This document shows positions 52,170 through 61,518 of a stretch of DNA of 64,000 bases, one piece after another (position 1 is the stretch's first letter; every line of letters begins with the position of its first letter). The notes under the pieces are model-generated. The model was not told the origin of the DNA and searched no databases. It saw only the letters and a program-made list of their open reading frames with translations. The stretch comes from DAISIK01 sp036822055 (GTDB lineage: Bacteria; Verrucomicrobiota; Verrucomicrobiia; Opitutales; Puniceicoccaceae), in NCBI GenBank assembly GCA_036822055.1, contig DAISIK010000002.1:1-64000 (forward strand), in the 5' to 3' direction. The position numbers and the translations under genes were made by a program.

Positions 52170-53399
52170 ATGCCCTGGTACCTGACCATTGCTCTGAGAC
52201 AGCTCTTTCCCAGCGGAAGGATCTTCTCCTTCTTCGGGGTGCTTTCAGTAGTCGGAGTCATGCTCGGCGTCTCTGTTCTTCTCATCGTGCAAAGCGTCAT
52301 GAGTGGCTTTGGAGACAAACTCAGGAGCAGCATCGCCTCCTCAAATGGTGATATCCGCGTTCAAAGCGGACGCCCCATTGAAGCCTGGAGGCCCCTTCTG
52401 GCTGATCTCCAAAAGGTTCCCGCCGTCGAAGCGGCCGAGCCCTTCCTTCAGGGCGTGGTCCTCATGCAGTACGATGAGCGGCCGTCCTTCCCCGGAATTC
52501 TCGGGCTCGATCCAATCCTCGGCGGATCCGTCTTCCCCCTCGAGGAATACCTGCTTCCCGGCTCCCTCGAAACCCTCGATGATGAGAGCATCTTTGTCGG
52601 GGTTTCCCTCGCCGAAAGCCTCAATCTGCAACTCGGATCCTTCGTCGAAATCTACACCCCGCTCCTACTCAACCGCCTCCAAGAGGACGAGATCCTTCTC
52701 CCCCGCGAGATGCGGGTCGTCGGTATCTTCCGCAGCGGCTGGGAGGAGGTAGACCGCAACCTCATCCTCACCAGCCTCTCCGTCATGCAGGACCTCTACG
52801 GGTTCGGAGATGCGGTCGGCGGCATTATGCTCAAGGTCGAGGACCGCGATCGGGCTCCCGAAGTAGCCTTTGAGATTAATAAGACCCTTCCTCTACCGCT
52901 CGAAGCGATCACTTGGCTGGAACTCAATCGGGATTTCCTTTTCGTTCTCCAGCTCGAGAAGAGCATGATGGCCTTTATCATGCTTTTCATCCTCATCGTT
53001 GCCGCCTTTTCAATCTCCATTTCCCTGATGACCTCGGTCGTCCAAAAAACCCGGGAAATAGGCCTCTATGCAGCGATGGGCGCCTCCCGCTTTGAGGTGG
53101 CCCTCGCCTTTTGCCTCCAGGGGTTGGTCATCGGCCTCGTCGGCTCCGTCCTCGGTGTTCTCCTCGCCTGGACTGCCCTCGAAAATCGAGGGGTCATCAT
53201 CGAGACCTTTACCCGGCTCACCCAAAGCGAAGCCGCGCTGCGAACCTACTACATGTTCTCCGAGATCCCGGCGAGTTACAACGCCTCTGACTTTGCCTTT
53301 ATCCTCGGGTTCTCGGTATTCGTCTCAACGCTCGGCGGGCTCATTCCCGCGATCCGTGCCGGACTGCTAGATCCTGCCGAAGCCCTCCGCTCCGAATGA
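52170..53399 (+). CDS. Lipoprotein-releasing system permease, LolC/LolE type
   Basis: This 409-residue inner-membrane protein, with LolD, extracts lipoproteins for delivery to the outer membrane. The N-terminus WYLTIALRQLFPSGRIFSFF (R.....GR) and a membrane helix are typical. A periplasmic domain fills about 50-270, followed by three C-terminal helices (MMAFIMLFILIVAAFSISIS, LVIGLVGSVLGVLLAW, FILGFSVFVSTLGGLIPAI) and the FtsX-type motif MTSVVQKTREIGLYAAMGAS. I chose the ATG at 52170; an upstream in-frame ATG at 52086 adds 28 unconserved residues. Its stop overlaps the lolD start (ATGA). Only one permease gene is present, so it may work as a homodimer. Confidence 0.9.
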   Translation: MPWYLTIALRQLFPSGRIFSFFGVLSVVGVMLGVSVLLIVQSVMSGFGDKLRSSIASSNGDIRVQSGRPIEAWRPLLADLQKVPAVEAAEPFLQGVVLMQYDERPSFPGILGLDPILGGSVFPLEEYLLPGSLETLDDESIFVGVSLAESLNLQLGSFVEIYTPLLLNRLQEDEILLPREMRVVGIFRSGWEEVDRNLILTSLSVMQDLYGFGDAVGGIMLKVEDRDRAPEVAFEINKTLPLPLEAITWLELNRDFLFVLQLEKSMMAFIMLFILIVAAFSISISLMTSVVQKTREIGLYAAMGASRFEVALAFCLQGLVIGLVGSVLGVLLAWTALENRGVIIETFTRLTQSEAALRTYYMFSEIPASYNASDFAFILGFSVFVSTLGGLIPAIRAGLLDPAEALRSE

Positions 53400-54154
53400 A
53401 CGCAAATTCTCCAGAGGTAGTCATCCGGGCCTCCCACCTCGCCAAGTCCTACCAAGCCGCCAACACAGCAATTGAGGTTCTTAACGACCTCAGTTTTGAA
53501 GTAAGGGCTGGAGAGAGCGTGAGCATCCGCGGGGAATCCGGGAGCGGCAAATCAACCCTCCTCAACATCCTCGCCGGTCTTGAACGAAGAGACCGCGGAG
53601 AACTCTTTTGGAAGGATCACCAAGTAGCCCCTCGACCCGGATTGAAAGAGTCCCGTTTGCGCGGCCAGTTCATTGGCATGGTTTTCCAATCGTACTACCT
53701 GATCCCCGAAATTAACGCCCTGGAGAATGTGGTCCTGGCTGGCCGCATCATCAATCAACGGAAACGCCGGGAGATTCGCGAACGGGCGGAGAGCCTCCTC
53801 CTCAGGCTGGGGCTGAAGGATCGACTCACTTCTCTCCCCTCCAAACTTTCTGGCGGAGAGCGCCAGCGAGTTGCCGTGGCCCGCGCTTTGATCAACCAGC
53901 CATCGGTGGTCCTCGCCGACGAGCCAACCGGCAACCTCGACGAGGTGACCGGCGAGGCCGTCATGCGCCTGCTCCTCGAGATCGTCCCCGAACAAGGGGC
54001 CGGGCTCGTGCTCGTTACCCACCATCCGGGCTTCGCTTCCTGGACCGACCGAAGCCTCTTTTTGTCCAGGGGCAAGCTGGAAGAATCCTCGCCCTATCCC
54101 TCCGACCAAAGTCAATCTATCAATCCCCGAAGACCGGTATCAGATGTCGGTTGA
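53396..54154 (+). CDS. lolD: Lipoprotein-releasing system ATPase
   Basis: This 252-residue ABC ATPase belongs to the LolD/MacB group. It has the Walker A GESGSGKSTLLNILAGL, Q-loop FIGMVFQSYYLIPEINALEN, signature KLSGGERQRVAVARALI, Walker B VVLADEPTGNLD, and switch His VTHHPG. It powers the LolC/E-type permease encoded just before, with a 4-base overlap. Its last 35 bases overlap the end of the tagaturonate epimerase gene on the opposite strand. Confidence 0.93.
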   Translation: MNANSPEVVIRASHLAKSYQAANTAIEVLNDLSFEVRAGESVSIRGESGSGKSTLLNILAGLERRDRGELFWKDHQVAPRPGLKESRLRGQFIGMVFQSYYLIPEINALENVVLAGRIINQRKRREIRERAESLLLRLGLKDRLTSLPSKLSGGERQRVAVARALINQPSVVLADEPTGNLDEVTGEAVMRLLLEIVPEQGAGLVLVTHHPGFASWTDRSLFLSRGKLEESSPYPSDQSQSINPRRPVSDVG

Positions 54155-55379
54155 GAAGGTTGTGAGTGACGTTCCCGGCAATGATTTCCCGGTGAGTCTT
54201 TAATGCCTCTGTGAAGCGCTCCCCCTCCTTGGCCGCTAGCTTAAAGGCGACATGGAAGAGCTGACGGAAATGCCGATTGTAGAGGTCGCTCGAAAGATCG
54301 TGCCGCAAACTATTCGCGAAGGTCTCGGCATCCCATCCTCTGGCCACCTCAACCGTGGGGAGAGCCCGCGGATCCAAATCGAGCACTGTGGCGTAGGGCG
54401 CGACAAGCTCCTCGAGATGATCCAGGGCATTCGCATAGATGTCCTTTACCAACCCCAGGGCCTCACCTCCAGCTTCAGCCAGCCCAATCACCTCCTCCAG
54501 CCAGGTGGTCCCCGCCGTCTTCAAGTGCAAACCGCACCCATGCTTCTTGATCAACCGGTTGATGATCGGATAGAGGACGAATTTATCGGACCCCGAATGG
54601 ACACTCAACTTCAGGCCCGGATGCAGATCAAAGGTCTCGATCGCAAAGGCTATGGTCGCCAGATCAGCATCAAACTCCTTCTCAAAAATTTCGAGATTAC
54701 CAACGTAGTTGATCCCCTTATTGAAGCGCCCGGTAAATTTCGGTGCGACGGTCTGGGCCGGAATCCCCTCGGCGGCCAACATCGCGAGAATCATCAACAT
54801 TTCCGACGGGGTCTGTGGTTCGTCCGTTTCATCGATCGAAACCTCCACCACAAACGGTTCGCTCCCCTTCGCCGCCAGGATGTGGCGATAGATCCGGCCG
54901 GCCTCCTCAATTGCTCCGAGGAATTTTGCCTTAGCAGCCCTCCTTAGCTGGTCCCCCACGCTGACCGGCTCCTCAATCCCCGGAATCGATAGCTCAAGGG
55001 GGATCTGATCAATGAGGTTGGCAAATCTCTCACAAGCCTCCCTGGACGCTGGTCCATTGATGGCTTGGGCTACATCAAGGGTGAAGAAATTAGAGTGGGG
55101 AATGAAGGAGTCGACCGTGTCGAGATTGATGTGATCTGCATCCACGAACCAGGAACCCTTCCAACCGAGGGCCGCCACCGCCGCGTCCGCCTCCTCACGC
55201 AGGCTCTTGGGGTGCGTCCCCACTAGCTTGTGTTCGCGATTCGATTTATTCCAAACTGGTGAGATGCTGATTCCCTGTTTGTTGGCTTCAACTACCGCTC
55301 GGAGCTGCGCCTCGCCTTGGTGACCAAAGCGGTCTCCCATTCCGATCGTAAACTTGGGAAGTGGAAATGAAAAACTCAT
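54120..55379 (-). CDS. uxaE: Tagaturonate epimerase family protein
   Basis: The protein has about 419 residues. UxaE converts tagaturonate to fructuronate, linking galacturonate breakdown to the common hexuronate route. The start PLPKFTIGMGDRFGHQGEAQ, the SWFVDADHINLDTVDSFI block, VEVSIDETDEPQTPSE, and KLSVHSGSDKFVLYPIINRL match my memory of this family. The ATG at 55379 is chosen because it places PLPKF near the start; an upstream ATG at 55400 adds seven residues. No other hexuronate genes are here. An inverted repeat lies upstream. Confidence 0.8.
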   Translation of the reverse strand: MSFSFPLPKFTIGMGDRFGHQGEAQLRAVVEANKQGISISPVWNKSNREHKLVGTHPKSLREEADAAVAALGWKGSWFVDADHINLDTVDSFIPHSNFFTLDVAQAINGPASREACERFANLIDQIPLELSIPGIEEPVSVGDQLRRAAKAKFLGAIEEAGRIYRHILAAKGSEPFVVEVSIDETDEPQTPSEMLMILAMLAAEGIPAQTVAPKFTGRFNKGINYVGNLEIFEKEFDADLATIAFAIETFDLHPGLKLSVHSGSDKFVLYPIINRLIKKHGCGLHLKTAGTTWLEEVIGLAEAGGEALGLVKDIYANALDHLEELVAPYATVLDLDPRALPTVEVARGWDAETFANSLRHDLSSDLYNRHFRQLFHVAFKLAAKEGERFTEALKTHREIIAGNVTHNLLNRHLIPVFGD

Positions 55380-55392
55380 CGTCCCAGTTAAT

Positions 55393-55431
55393 ATAAACAA
55401 CCGAGCCTGAGCGAGGGAAAAGATTGTTTAT
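55393..55431 (-). promoter_or_regulatory. Inverted repeat upstream of the uxaE-like gene
   Basis: ATAAACAA (55393-55400) and TTGTTTAT (55424-55431) form a perfect 8-base inverted repeat with a 23-base gap, about 15-50 bases before the ATG. It is AT-rich against its surroundings and could be an operator or contain the promoter. No regulator gene is nearby. Confidence 0.3.
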
Positions 55432-55492
55432 CATAGTTTGGCCTTGACCTCCCCGGACATTAGGCCAAACGCCTGCCACGAAGGCTCAAGGA

Positions 55493-56116
55493 TCATCCAA
55501 CCGACACAAGTTTGTTTTGCGCGACCAGAACCGCCTCCAGGCTTTCCAGGCAGTCCTCGATCGGGTGACTCTCGGTGTCCAGAAGCAGATCCGGATTCTC
55601 TGGTTCCTCAAAGCCGGAGTCTTTCCCCGTAAAATTTGCAACTTTGCCGCTCGCCGCTTTCGCATAGAGGCCTTTCACATCACGCTGGGCACAAGTCTCA
55701 AAGGAGGCGCGGACATAAACTTCGAGGAAGTCCTCCTCACCGACAATCCTCCGCGCCAAGTCGCGAAGCTCCCGCGTCGGAGTGATGAAGGAGGCCAGCG
55801 TCAACACCCCGGCGTTCAAGAACAACTTCGCCACCTCTGCAATTCGGCGGATATTTTCCGCCCGATCTTCATCGCTAAAACCAAGATTTCGATTGAGGCC
55901 CGAGCGGATGTTGTCCCCGTCGAGTATCTGGGTTAAAACCCCTCTGCCGTGGAGCCGTCTTTCAAAGGCGTTCGCCAAGGTACTCTTTCCCGATCCCGAG
56001 AGCCCATAAAACCAAACCACCGTCCCCCGCTGCTTGAGCAAACTCTCCTTCTCCGAACGTCCAAGCATCCGGGCAAACTCCGGGTAGATATTTTCTGGGA
56101 TTTCCGCTTCCTTCAT
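55493..56116 (-). CDS. cysC: Adenylylsulfate kinase
   Basis: CysC phosphorylates adenylylsulfate (APS) to PAPS. The 207-residue protein has Walker A WFYGLSGSGKSTLANAFE, the DGDNIRSGLNRNLGFSDEDRAENIRR block that binds APS, VLTLASFITPTRELRD, and VYVRASFETCAQRDVKGLYAKA. An N-terminal extension of about 20 residues precedes the usual start. The ATG at 56116 overlaps the pyrG stop (ATGA), so it is coupled to CTP synthase. ATP sulfurylase (cysDN or sat) is not in the window; PAPS may serve sulfate assimilation or sulfation. Confidence 0.93.
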   Translation of the reverse strand: MKEAEIPENIYPEFARMLGRSEKESLLKQRGTVVWFYGLSGSGKSTLANAFERRLHGRGVLTQILDGDNIRSGLNRNLGFSDEDRAENIRRIAEVAKLFLNAGVLTLASFITPTRELRDLARRIVGEEDFLEVYVRASFETCAQRDVKGLYAKAASGKVANFTGKDSGFEEPENPDLLLDTESHPIEDCLESLEAVLVAQNKLVSVG

Positions 56117-57732
56117 CGTGCTGCCCTTTCCATCGCCGCCCGGATAAAGGCGGAAAATAGCGGGTGAGCAGCAAATGGTTTGGACTGAAACTCCGGATGG
56201 AATTGAACTCCTACAAACCACGGGTGGTCGTGAATCTCGACGATTTCCACCAGATCACGCTCTGCGTTGTAGCCGCCGATCCGTAGCCCGGCCTCCTCCA
56301 GCTGCTGACGATACCGATTGTTGAATTCATAGCGATGGCGGTGCCTTTCGCTGATCTCAGACAACCCGTAGATCTCCGCCGCCTTGGAACCCGGAACCAG
56401 AGAACAGGCGTAAGCACCCAAACGCATGGTCGCTCCCAGATCCGTCACTCCCCGCTGGTCATCCATCAGATCGATCACTGGATGGGGCCCATCGGGAGCA
56501 AATTCCGTGCTATTGGCCCCCTTCAGCCCAGCCACATGGCGAGCAAACTCAATCACCGCCACCTGCATCCCCAGGCAGAGACCAAAATAGGGCACCTTGT
56601 TTTCCCGGGCATAACGCACCGCCGCAATTTTACCCTCAATTCCACGGTCACCAAAACCACCGGGTATCAAGATCCCGTGCAGATTGGCCAGCCCTCCAGA
56701 ATCCCCGCGCTCAATTGCCTCCGAGTCCAAACGGTGAACCTGGATTCCGCAATCGTTGGCAATCCCCCCGTGGGTCAAACTTTCATAAACAGATTTATAA
56801 GCATCCTGCAGTTCGATGTATTTGCCCACTACTCCAATTTCCACCCGACAGGCCGGGTACTTCAACCGCCGCACGATCCGGTTCCACGACTCGAGGTTCT
56901 CCGCCCTGGCCGGGAGCCGAAATTTCTCCAATACCAAAGAATCGAGGCGCTCGCGCTGCAGCATCAGGGGCAATTCGTAGATCGAAAAATCAACATCCAG
57001 CTCCTCAATCACCGCCTTCATCGGCACATTGCAAAAGAGGCTCAACTTTTGCCGCTGCTCCAAATTCATCGGCTCCTCGGTTCGGCAAATCAGGATGTTT
57101 GGCTGGATCCCGATCTCCCGTAATTTAGCCACACTTTGCTGCGATGGCTTGGTCTTCAGCTCACCGGCAGCCTTCAGATAGGGCAACAAGGTCACGTGGA
57201 TGAAAAGCACCATTTCCGGTCCCACCTCCAATGAGAATTGACGCATCGCTTCAAGGAAGGGAAGCCCCTCAATGTCACCGATCGTTCCCCCAATTTCCGT
57301 GATTAAAAAATCAGTATCCTTGCCCGCCCTGTGGATCCGTTCCTTGATCTCGTTGGTCACGTGGGGAATCACCTGGACCGTCTTACCCAGATATTCTCCC
57401 CTTCTCTCCTTCTGAATCACCGACTCATAGATTTGGCCCGAGGTCAGGTTGTTGAACCGGGTGAGCTTTGAGGAGGTAAAGCGTTCATAGTGGCCCAGAT
57501 CAAGGTCCGTCTCGGCACCGTCATCGAGCACGTAAACCTCCCCGTGCTGAAACGGGCTCATCGTCCCCGGGTCAACGTTTAAATAGGGGTCAAACTTCTG
57601 GATCCGCACCCGGTACCCGTGCAATTCAAGTAACGAGCCAAGGGCCGCCGAGGTCAGTCCTTTCCCGAGAGAAGATACCACCCCCCCGGTTACGAAAATG
57701 TAGTGTGTTTTGCTCGACGCAGAATCTGTCAT
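56113..57732 (-). CDS. pyrG: CTP synthase
   Basis: PyrG makes CTP from UTP, ATP and glutamine. The 539-residue protein shows the synthetase start HYIFVTGGVVSSLGKGLTSA, KFDPYLNVDPGTMSPFQHGE, and DLDLGHYERF, and the class I glutaminase domain with GLCLGMQVAVIEFARHVAG (nucleophile Cys), and QFHPEFQSKP (His and Glu of the triad). Length is standard. I chose the ATG at 57732; one at 57756 adds eight residues. cysC follows with a 4-base overlap. Confidence 0.97.
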   Translation of the reverse strand: MTDSASSKTHYIFVTGGVVSSLGKGLTSAALGSLLELHGYRVRIQKFDPYLNVDPGTMSPFQHGEVYVLDDGAETDLDLGHYERFTSSKLTRFNNLTSGQIYESVIQKERRGEYLGKTVQVIPHVTNEIKERIHRAGKDTDFLITEIGGTIGDIEGLPFLEAMRQFSLEVGPEMVLFIHVTLLPYLKAAGELKTKPSQQSVAKLREIGIQPNILICRTEEPMNLEQRQKLSLFCNVPMKAVIEELDVDFSIYELPLMLQRERLDSLVLEKFRLPARAENLESWNRIVRRLKYPACRVEIGVVGKYIELQDAYKSVYESLTHGGIANDCGIQVHRLDSEAIERGDSGGLANLHGILIPGGFGDRGIEGKIAAVRYARENKVPYFGLCLGMQVAVIEFARHVAGLKGANSTEFAPDGPHPVIDLMDDQRGVTDLGATMRLGAYACSLVPGSKAAEIYGLSEISERHRHRYEFNNRYRQQLEEAGLRIGGYNAERDLVEIVEIHDHPWFVGVQFHPEFQSKPFAAHPLFSAFIRAAMERAAR

Positions 57733-57929
57733 GATAGCCGAGCAGATTGGAGCCATAAGCTGCCCGGCTCAAGGCTCGGATTGCCGGAATCTTCGAATTC
57801 CCCCCCGTCGGCTACCGTCTCCCGTTTTGGATCGATCTGCTGACGGTCGACTAGCCTCCTCAAACCTCACCCAGTCTCGAGAACATGTTGTCTTCCGGAA
57901 ACGGACCCCTTTGATTCTCTCCGTCACCC

Positions 57930-59585
57930 ATGCTCACTTTTCTCCAAGTCAATAACCTGGCTCTGCTCAAGGAGGCCACCCTCCAACCGGGCTCTGGCTT
58001 CATCGCCCTCACGGGAGAGACCGGCGCTGGAAAGAGCGTCCTCCTCGGTGCCCTCTCGATCCTTGCCGGCTCCCGGGTCGACAAAACCGTGATCGGGCGC
58101 CACGGTGAATCGACCGAGGTCGAAGCTTCCTTCTTCTTTGAGGACACCAAGCGCCTCGACACTTTGCTGATCGCAGCCGACCTCCCCGCCTGCGAGGAAG
58201 GCTCACTCCTCCTTCGCCGCTCTATCGGACGCAAACAGTCCAGAATCAGCGTCAATGGAAAAATCACCACTCTTGCCGTTCTCCAATCCATCGGAGAGTT
58301 ATGGATCGATTTTCACGGTCCAGGTGAGCCCCAAAAGCTCTTTCGGGAATCCTTCCAACTCGAGTGCCTCGATCAGTATGCCGACACCGAAGAAGCTCTC
58401 CGAAACTATCGCGAGGACTTTGAGGCCCGGGAACGCTTGCTCAAGGAACGAGATCAATTGAGCCAAACTGCCCTCATTTCCCCGGAGGAAACCACCTTTC
58501 TGCGCCAGCAAGCGGAGCTCATCCGCAGCGTCGATCCGACCGATCAACGTATTGAGGATCTGGAGACGAAGTACCGCCGCATCTCCAACGGCAAAGCCAC
58601 TCTCGAGCTCTGCAGTCGGCTCACCAATAAAATTATCGACGACCAGGGGCTCGCTGACCTCGCTGGGCGCCTCGTTGCCGATTCACGAGAACTTGAGCAC
58701 CTCGAGCCGACCACTTCCGAACTCCGAAACCGGGTCGAGGGGGTCTCTGTTGAACTCGATGATATTGCTCGAGAGTACCAACGTTTCGCAGAAACCTTCG
58801 AGCTCGACGAAGAAGCCATCGCCGAAATCGAAGCCACGATGGCCCGGTGGCTCGATCTCAAGCGGAAGTATGGAGGAACTCCTTCCAAGGTCCGGGCCCA
58901 CCTCAAATCGCTTGAGGAAAAACTCGACCTTCTCGGCTCGCTCAACGAGCGTCTCCACTCCCTCGACCACGAAATCTCGAAGCGCGAGAGCGCGCTGCAT
59001 TCAATGGCCGAGGCCATCAGCAAGGCTCGGCGCTCGGCTGCCCTTCAGCTCTCCAAATCCGTCACAGATTTGCTGAGCCATCTGGGGTTTAAAAAGGCCC
59101 TCTTTGAAATCGAGGTAGTCCCACAACCCGAACTTTCTCGCTCCGGAAATACCGTATGCTCCTTTCGATTTGCTCCCAACCCCGGAGAGCCCCCCGCACC
59201 CCTCAATCGAATCGCTTCCAGCGGGGAAACTGCCCGCGTCATGCTCGCCCTGAAAGCCATCCTTGCCACCATCGATCAAACGCCGGTGCTCGTTTTCGAC
59301 GAGGTTGACGCCAACGTCGGCGGAGAGATTGGCGCCGTGGTCGGGAGACAGCTCCAGGTTCTCGGCGATGGTCGCCAAGTCCTATGCGTTACCCACCTGC
59401 CCCAGGTCGCTTCCCTCGCCCGAGAACATTACCTGGTCAGTAAAGTGATTGAAGAGGACCAAACTTCGGTGACTATCGCCAGGATAGATCGCGAACCGAC
59501 CCTGCGCCGCAACGAAATTGCCCGGATGCTCGGAGACCGCTCCTCCAGGAGTGCCCTTGAACACGCCGACGCTCTCCTCAGCTAG
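57930..59585 (+). CDS. recN: DNA repair protein RecN
   Basis: RecN is an SMC-like ATPase acting in double-strand break repair. The 551-residue protein has the N-terminal half of the ATPase (FLQVNNLALLKEATLQPGSG, LTGETGAGKSVLLGALSIL), long coiled coils (about 150-370), and the C-terminal half with the Walker B VLVFDEVDANVGGEIGAVVG and RQVLCVTHLPQVASLAREHY. It is divergent from pyrG with about 200 bases between starts. No LexA box is visible on inspection. Confidence 0.95.
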   Translation: MLTFLQVNNLALLKEATLQPGSGFIALTGETGAGKSVLLGALSILAGSRVDKTVIGRHGESTEVEASFFFEDTKRLDTLLIAADLPACEEGSLLLRRSIGRKQSRISVNGKITTLAVLQSIGELWIDFHGPGEPQKLFRESFQLECLDQYADTEEALRNYREDFEARERLLKERDQLSQTALISPEETTFLRQQAELIRSVDPTDQRIEDLETKYRRISNGKATLELCSRLTNKIIDDQGLADLAGRLVADSRELEHLEPTTSELRNRVEGVSVELDDIAREYQRFAETFELDEEAIAEIEATMARWLDLKRKYGGTPSKVRAHLKSLEEKLDLLGSLNERLHSLDHEISKRESALHSMAEAISKARRSAALQLSKSVTDLLSHLGFKKALFEIEVVPQPELSRSGNTVCSFRFAPNPGEPPAPLNRIASSGETARVMLALKAILATIDQTPVLVFDEVDANVGGEIGAVVGRQLQVLGDGRQVLCVTHLPQVASLAREHYLVSKVIEEDQTSVTIARIDREPTLRRNEIARMLGDRSSRSALEHADALLS

Positions 59586-59604
59586 ACCATCTGGCCAACC
59601 CCAT

Positions 59605-59638
59605 CGCCCCCCGCCTCCACTCGGGGGGTTCCAATGGG
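59605..59638. terminator. Hairpin between the convergent recN and cstA genes
   Basis: CCCCCC (59607-59612) pairs with GGGGGG (59623-59628) and an outer CCCAT/ATGGG pair extends it. No clear U-tract follows on either strand. It sits between two converging stops and may stop both transcripts. Confidence 0.3.
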
Positions 59639-59657
59639 CGCGGTTTCCCCGGCGGCT

Positions 59658-61253
59658 TCAACCTGAGTGCCGCTGAAATGACGCTCTCAGGGCTACCAGG
59701 GTAACGACCAGCCCCAACCCCATCATCACCCCAGCCAGCACCCGCAGCAACAAACCGAGCTGGGAATCAGCCACCATAAAGCCGAGGCCGACAATCGGTG
59801 TCAGAAACATGAATACCATGGGCAAACCCACCATTGCCGAGGCACGCTTTTCTTTGCGCATAAAGACAAAGAGCGTCACCAGAGTCAGCGCCCCAATAAG
59901 CTGATTGGTCGAGCCAAAGAGCGGCCACACCACTTTCCAGGCTGGCTCGCCTCCAAATTCGAGGAAGATAAAGATCCCCGGTACCAGCAAAACCACTAGC
60001 GTCCCCATCATCCGGTGCCGCCCGGGTTCACACCCAACCAATTCCACCAAAAGAAAACGGGCCAGCCGGGTGCAGGTGTCCAGCGTCGTTAGCAAAAAAG
60101 TGCTTAGTACCAACGCCGTGAAGGCAGCCCCGACCGAGGCCGGAATCCCCAACGAGAGCAAAAAAACTGATGCCCCCGAAGAAAAAATCGCCACTGGCGT
60201 TTGACCCTCCACCGCCCCCTGCGAGAGAACCATCACCGTTGCCATGGCAAAGACGGCTAGCAATCCCTCGGTCAACATCGCCCCGTATCCAACCTTGAGA
60301 GCATCGCTCTCTCTTCGAATCTGCTTAGAAGTTGTTCCGCTCGCCACTACGCTGTGGAAACCACTGCAGGCCCCACAGGCTACCGTTATGAAAAGAGCCG
60401 GAAAAAGGTAGGCGGGGCTGGCCGCTGGATTGGAGAAGCCCTTGAAAAAGGCTCCCTCAACCGAAGCCCCGGATAAGAAAAGTCCCACCAGGCCGAGGCC
60501 CAACATTGCCACCAGAAAAAAGGAGCTGAGAAAGTCCCGCGGCTGCAACAAAACATTCACAGGCAGGATCGAGGCGAGGAAGCAGTAGCCCAGAATCAAA
60601 ACACCCCAAACCTCCTTCTCCAGGGCCGGAGCAGGAAGCAAATGCCCCACCCCAAGTCCCAAAAACGAGAGTGGAACGAAAATCCCCACCGCCCGCCCAA
60701 GAGATACGTTCATCCTCAACTGGGCATACCCAAAACCCAGAGCCACCAGAACAAACCAACCAGACGCCGTCGCCACAATCGGCGTTGTTGCAAAGGTACT
60801 CGCCGTCAAATCGAGAAAAACGACTACCACATAGATCAAGGCAAAGAGAAGGAATAGCGCGAAAAGTTTTGCCGTCGGTCTCCCCACCAACTCCTCTGCC
60901 ACCGACGAAACGCTCCGCCCTCCGTTGCGGAGCGACATCATCAAACTCCCAAAATCGTGCATCCCCCCCACGAAAATAGCTCCCACAAGTATCCATACCC
61001 ACGTAGGACCCCACCCAAACCAGAGCGCTGCCAGTATCGGCCCGACAATCGGCCCAGCACCTGCAATCGAAGAGAAATGGTGTCCGAAAACCACCCCGGG
61101 ACTGGCGCTGACGTAGTCTACCCCATCAGCCTTCATCTCAGCTGGGGTCGCCCGGCGGTCATCAATTTCAAAGATCCGGCGCAGATACCCTCCATAAAGC
61201 CAATAGGCCAGGATGAGAGTTACTGCACTCAGTCCGACAACGAGCAAAAGCAT
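59658..61253 (-). CDS. cstA: CstA-family transporter (carbon starvation protein)
   Basis: This 531-residue membrane protein belongs to the CstA family, linked to peptide or pyruvate uptake under carbon starvation. Typical are DYVSASPGVVFGHHFSSIAGAGPIVGP (residues about 45-70) and IFVGGMHDFGSLMMSLRNGG, with about 14 membrane helices. It is shorter than E. coli CstA (about 700) and fits the shorter subfamily. The start at TALSAVTLILAYWLYGGYL is natural. No CRP site or stringent-response cue is obvious upstream. Confidence 0.92.
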   Translation of the reverse strand: MLLLVVGLSAVTLILAYWLYGGYLRRIFEIDDRRATPAEMKADGVDYVSASPGVVFGHHFSSIAGAGPIVGPILAALWFGWGPTWVWILVGAIFVGGMHDFGSLMMSLRNGGRSVSSVAEELVGRPTAKLFALFLLFALIYVVVVFLDLTASTFATTPIVATASGWFVLVALGFGYAQLRMNVSLGRAVGIFVPLSFLGLGVGHLLPAPALEKEVWGVLILGYCFLASILPVNVLLQPRDFLSSFFLVAMLGLGLVGLFLSGASVEGAFFKGFSNPAASPAYLFPALFITVACGACSGFHSVVASGTTSKQIRRESDALKVGYGAMLTEGLLAVFAMATVMVLSQGAVEGQTPVAIFSSGASVFLLSLGIPASVGAAFTALVLSTFLLTTLDTCTRLARFLLVELVGCEPGRHRMMGTLVVLLVPGIFIFLEFGGEPAWKVVWPLFGSTNQLIGALTLVTLFVFMRKEKRASAMVGLPMVFMFLTPIVGLGFMVADSQLGLLLRVLAGVMMGLGLVVTLVALRASFQRHSG

Positions 61254-61518
61254 TCTCTCATTTCCCCTTTCAAGCCCGGTTTGACAAGGGAAAGTTCAAC
61301 TATCCCAACTGACGAAGGGCCAACCCTCCGACCATCCCCGTCTCGCGGTATCCTCCAACCCACCAAACTGTTTCCCCTCGCCGACCCAGCTCCATCACAA
61401 TCCCATTTGCAGCGACCAGCTTCCTCGGTAGCCGACTACGAATCCAAAACCAGCTTTTTACAATTTCCGTTGACGCTTATCCATTGCATTTTAGCCCTCA
61501 TTTCAACAGCCTCCACCC

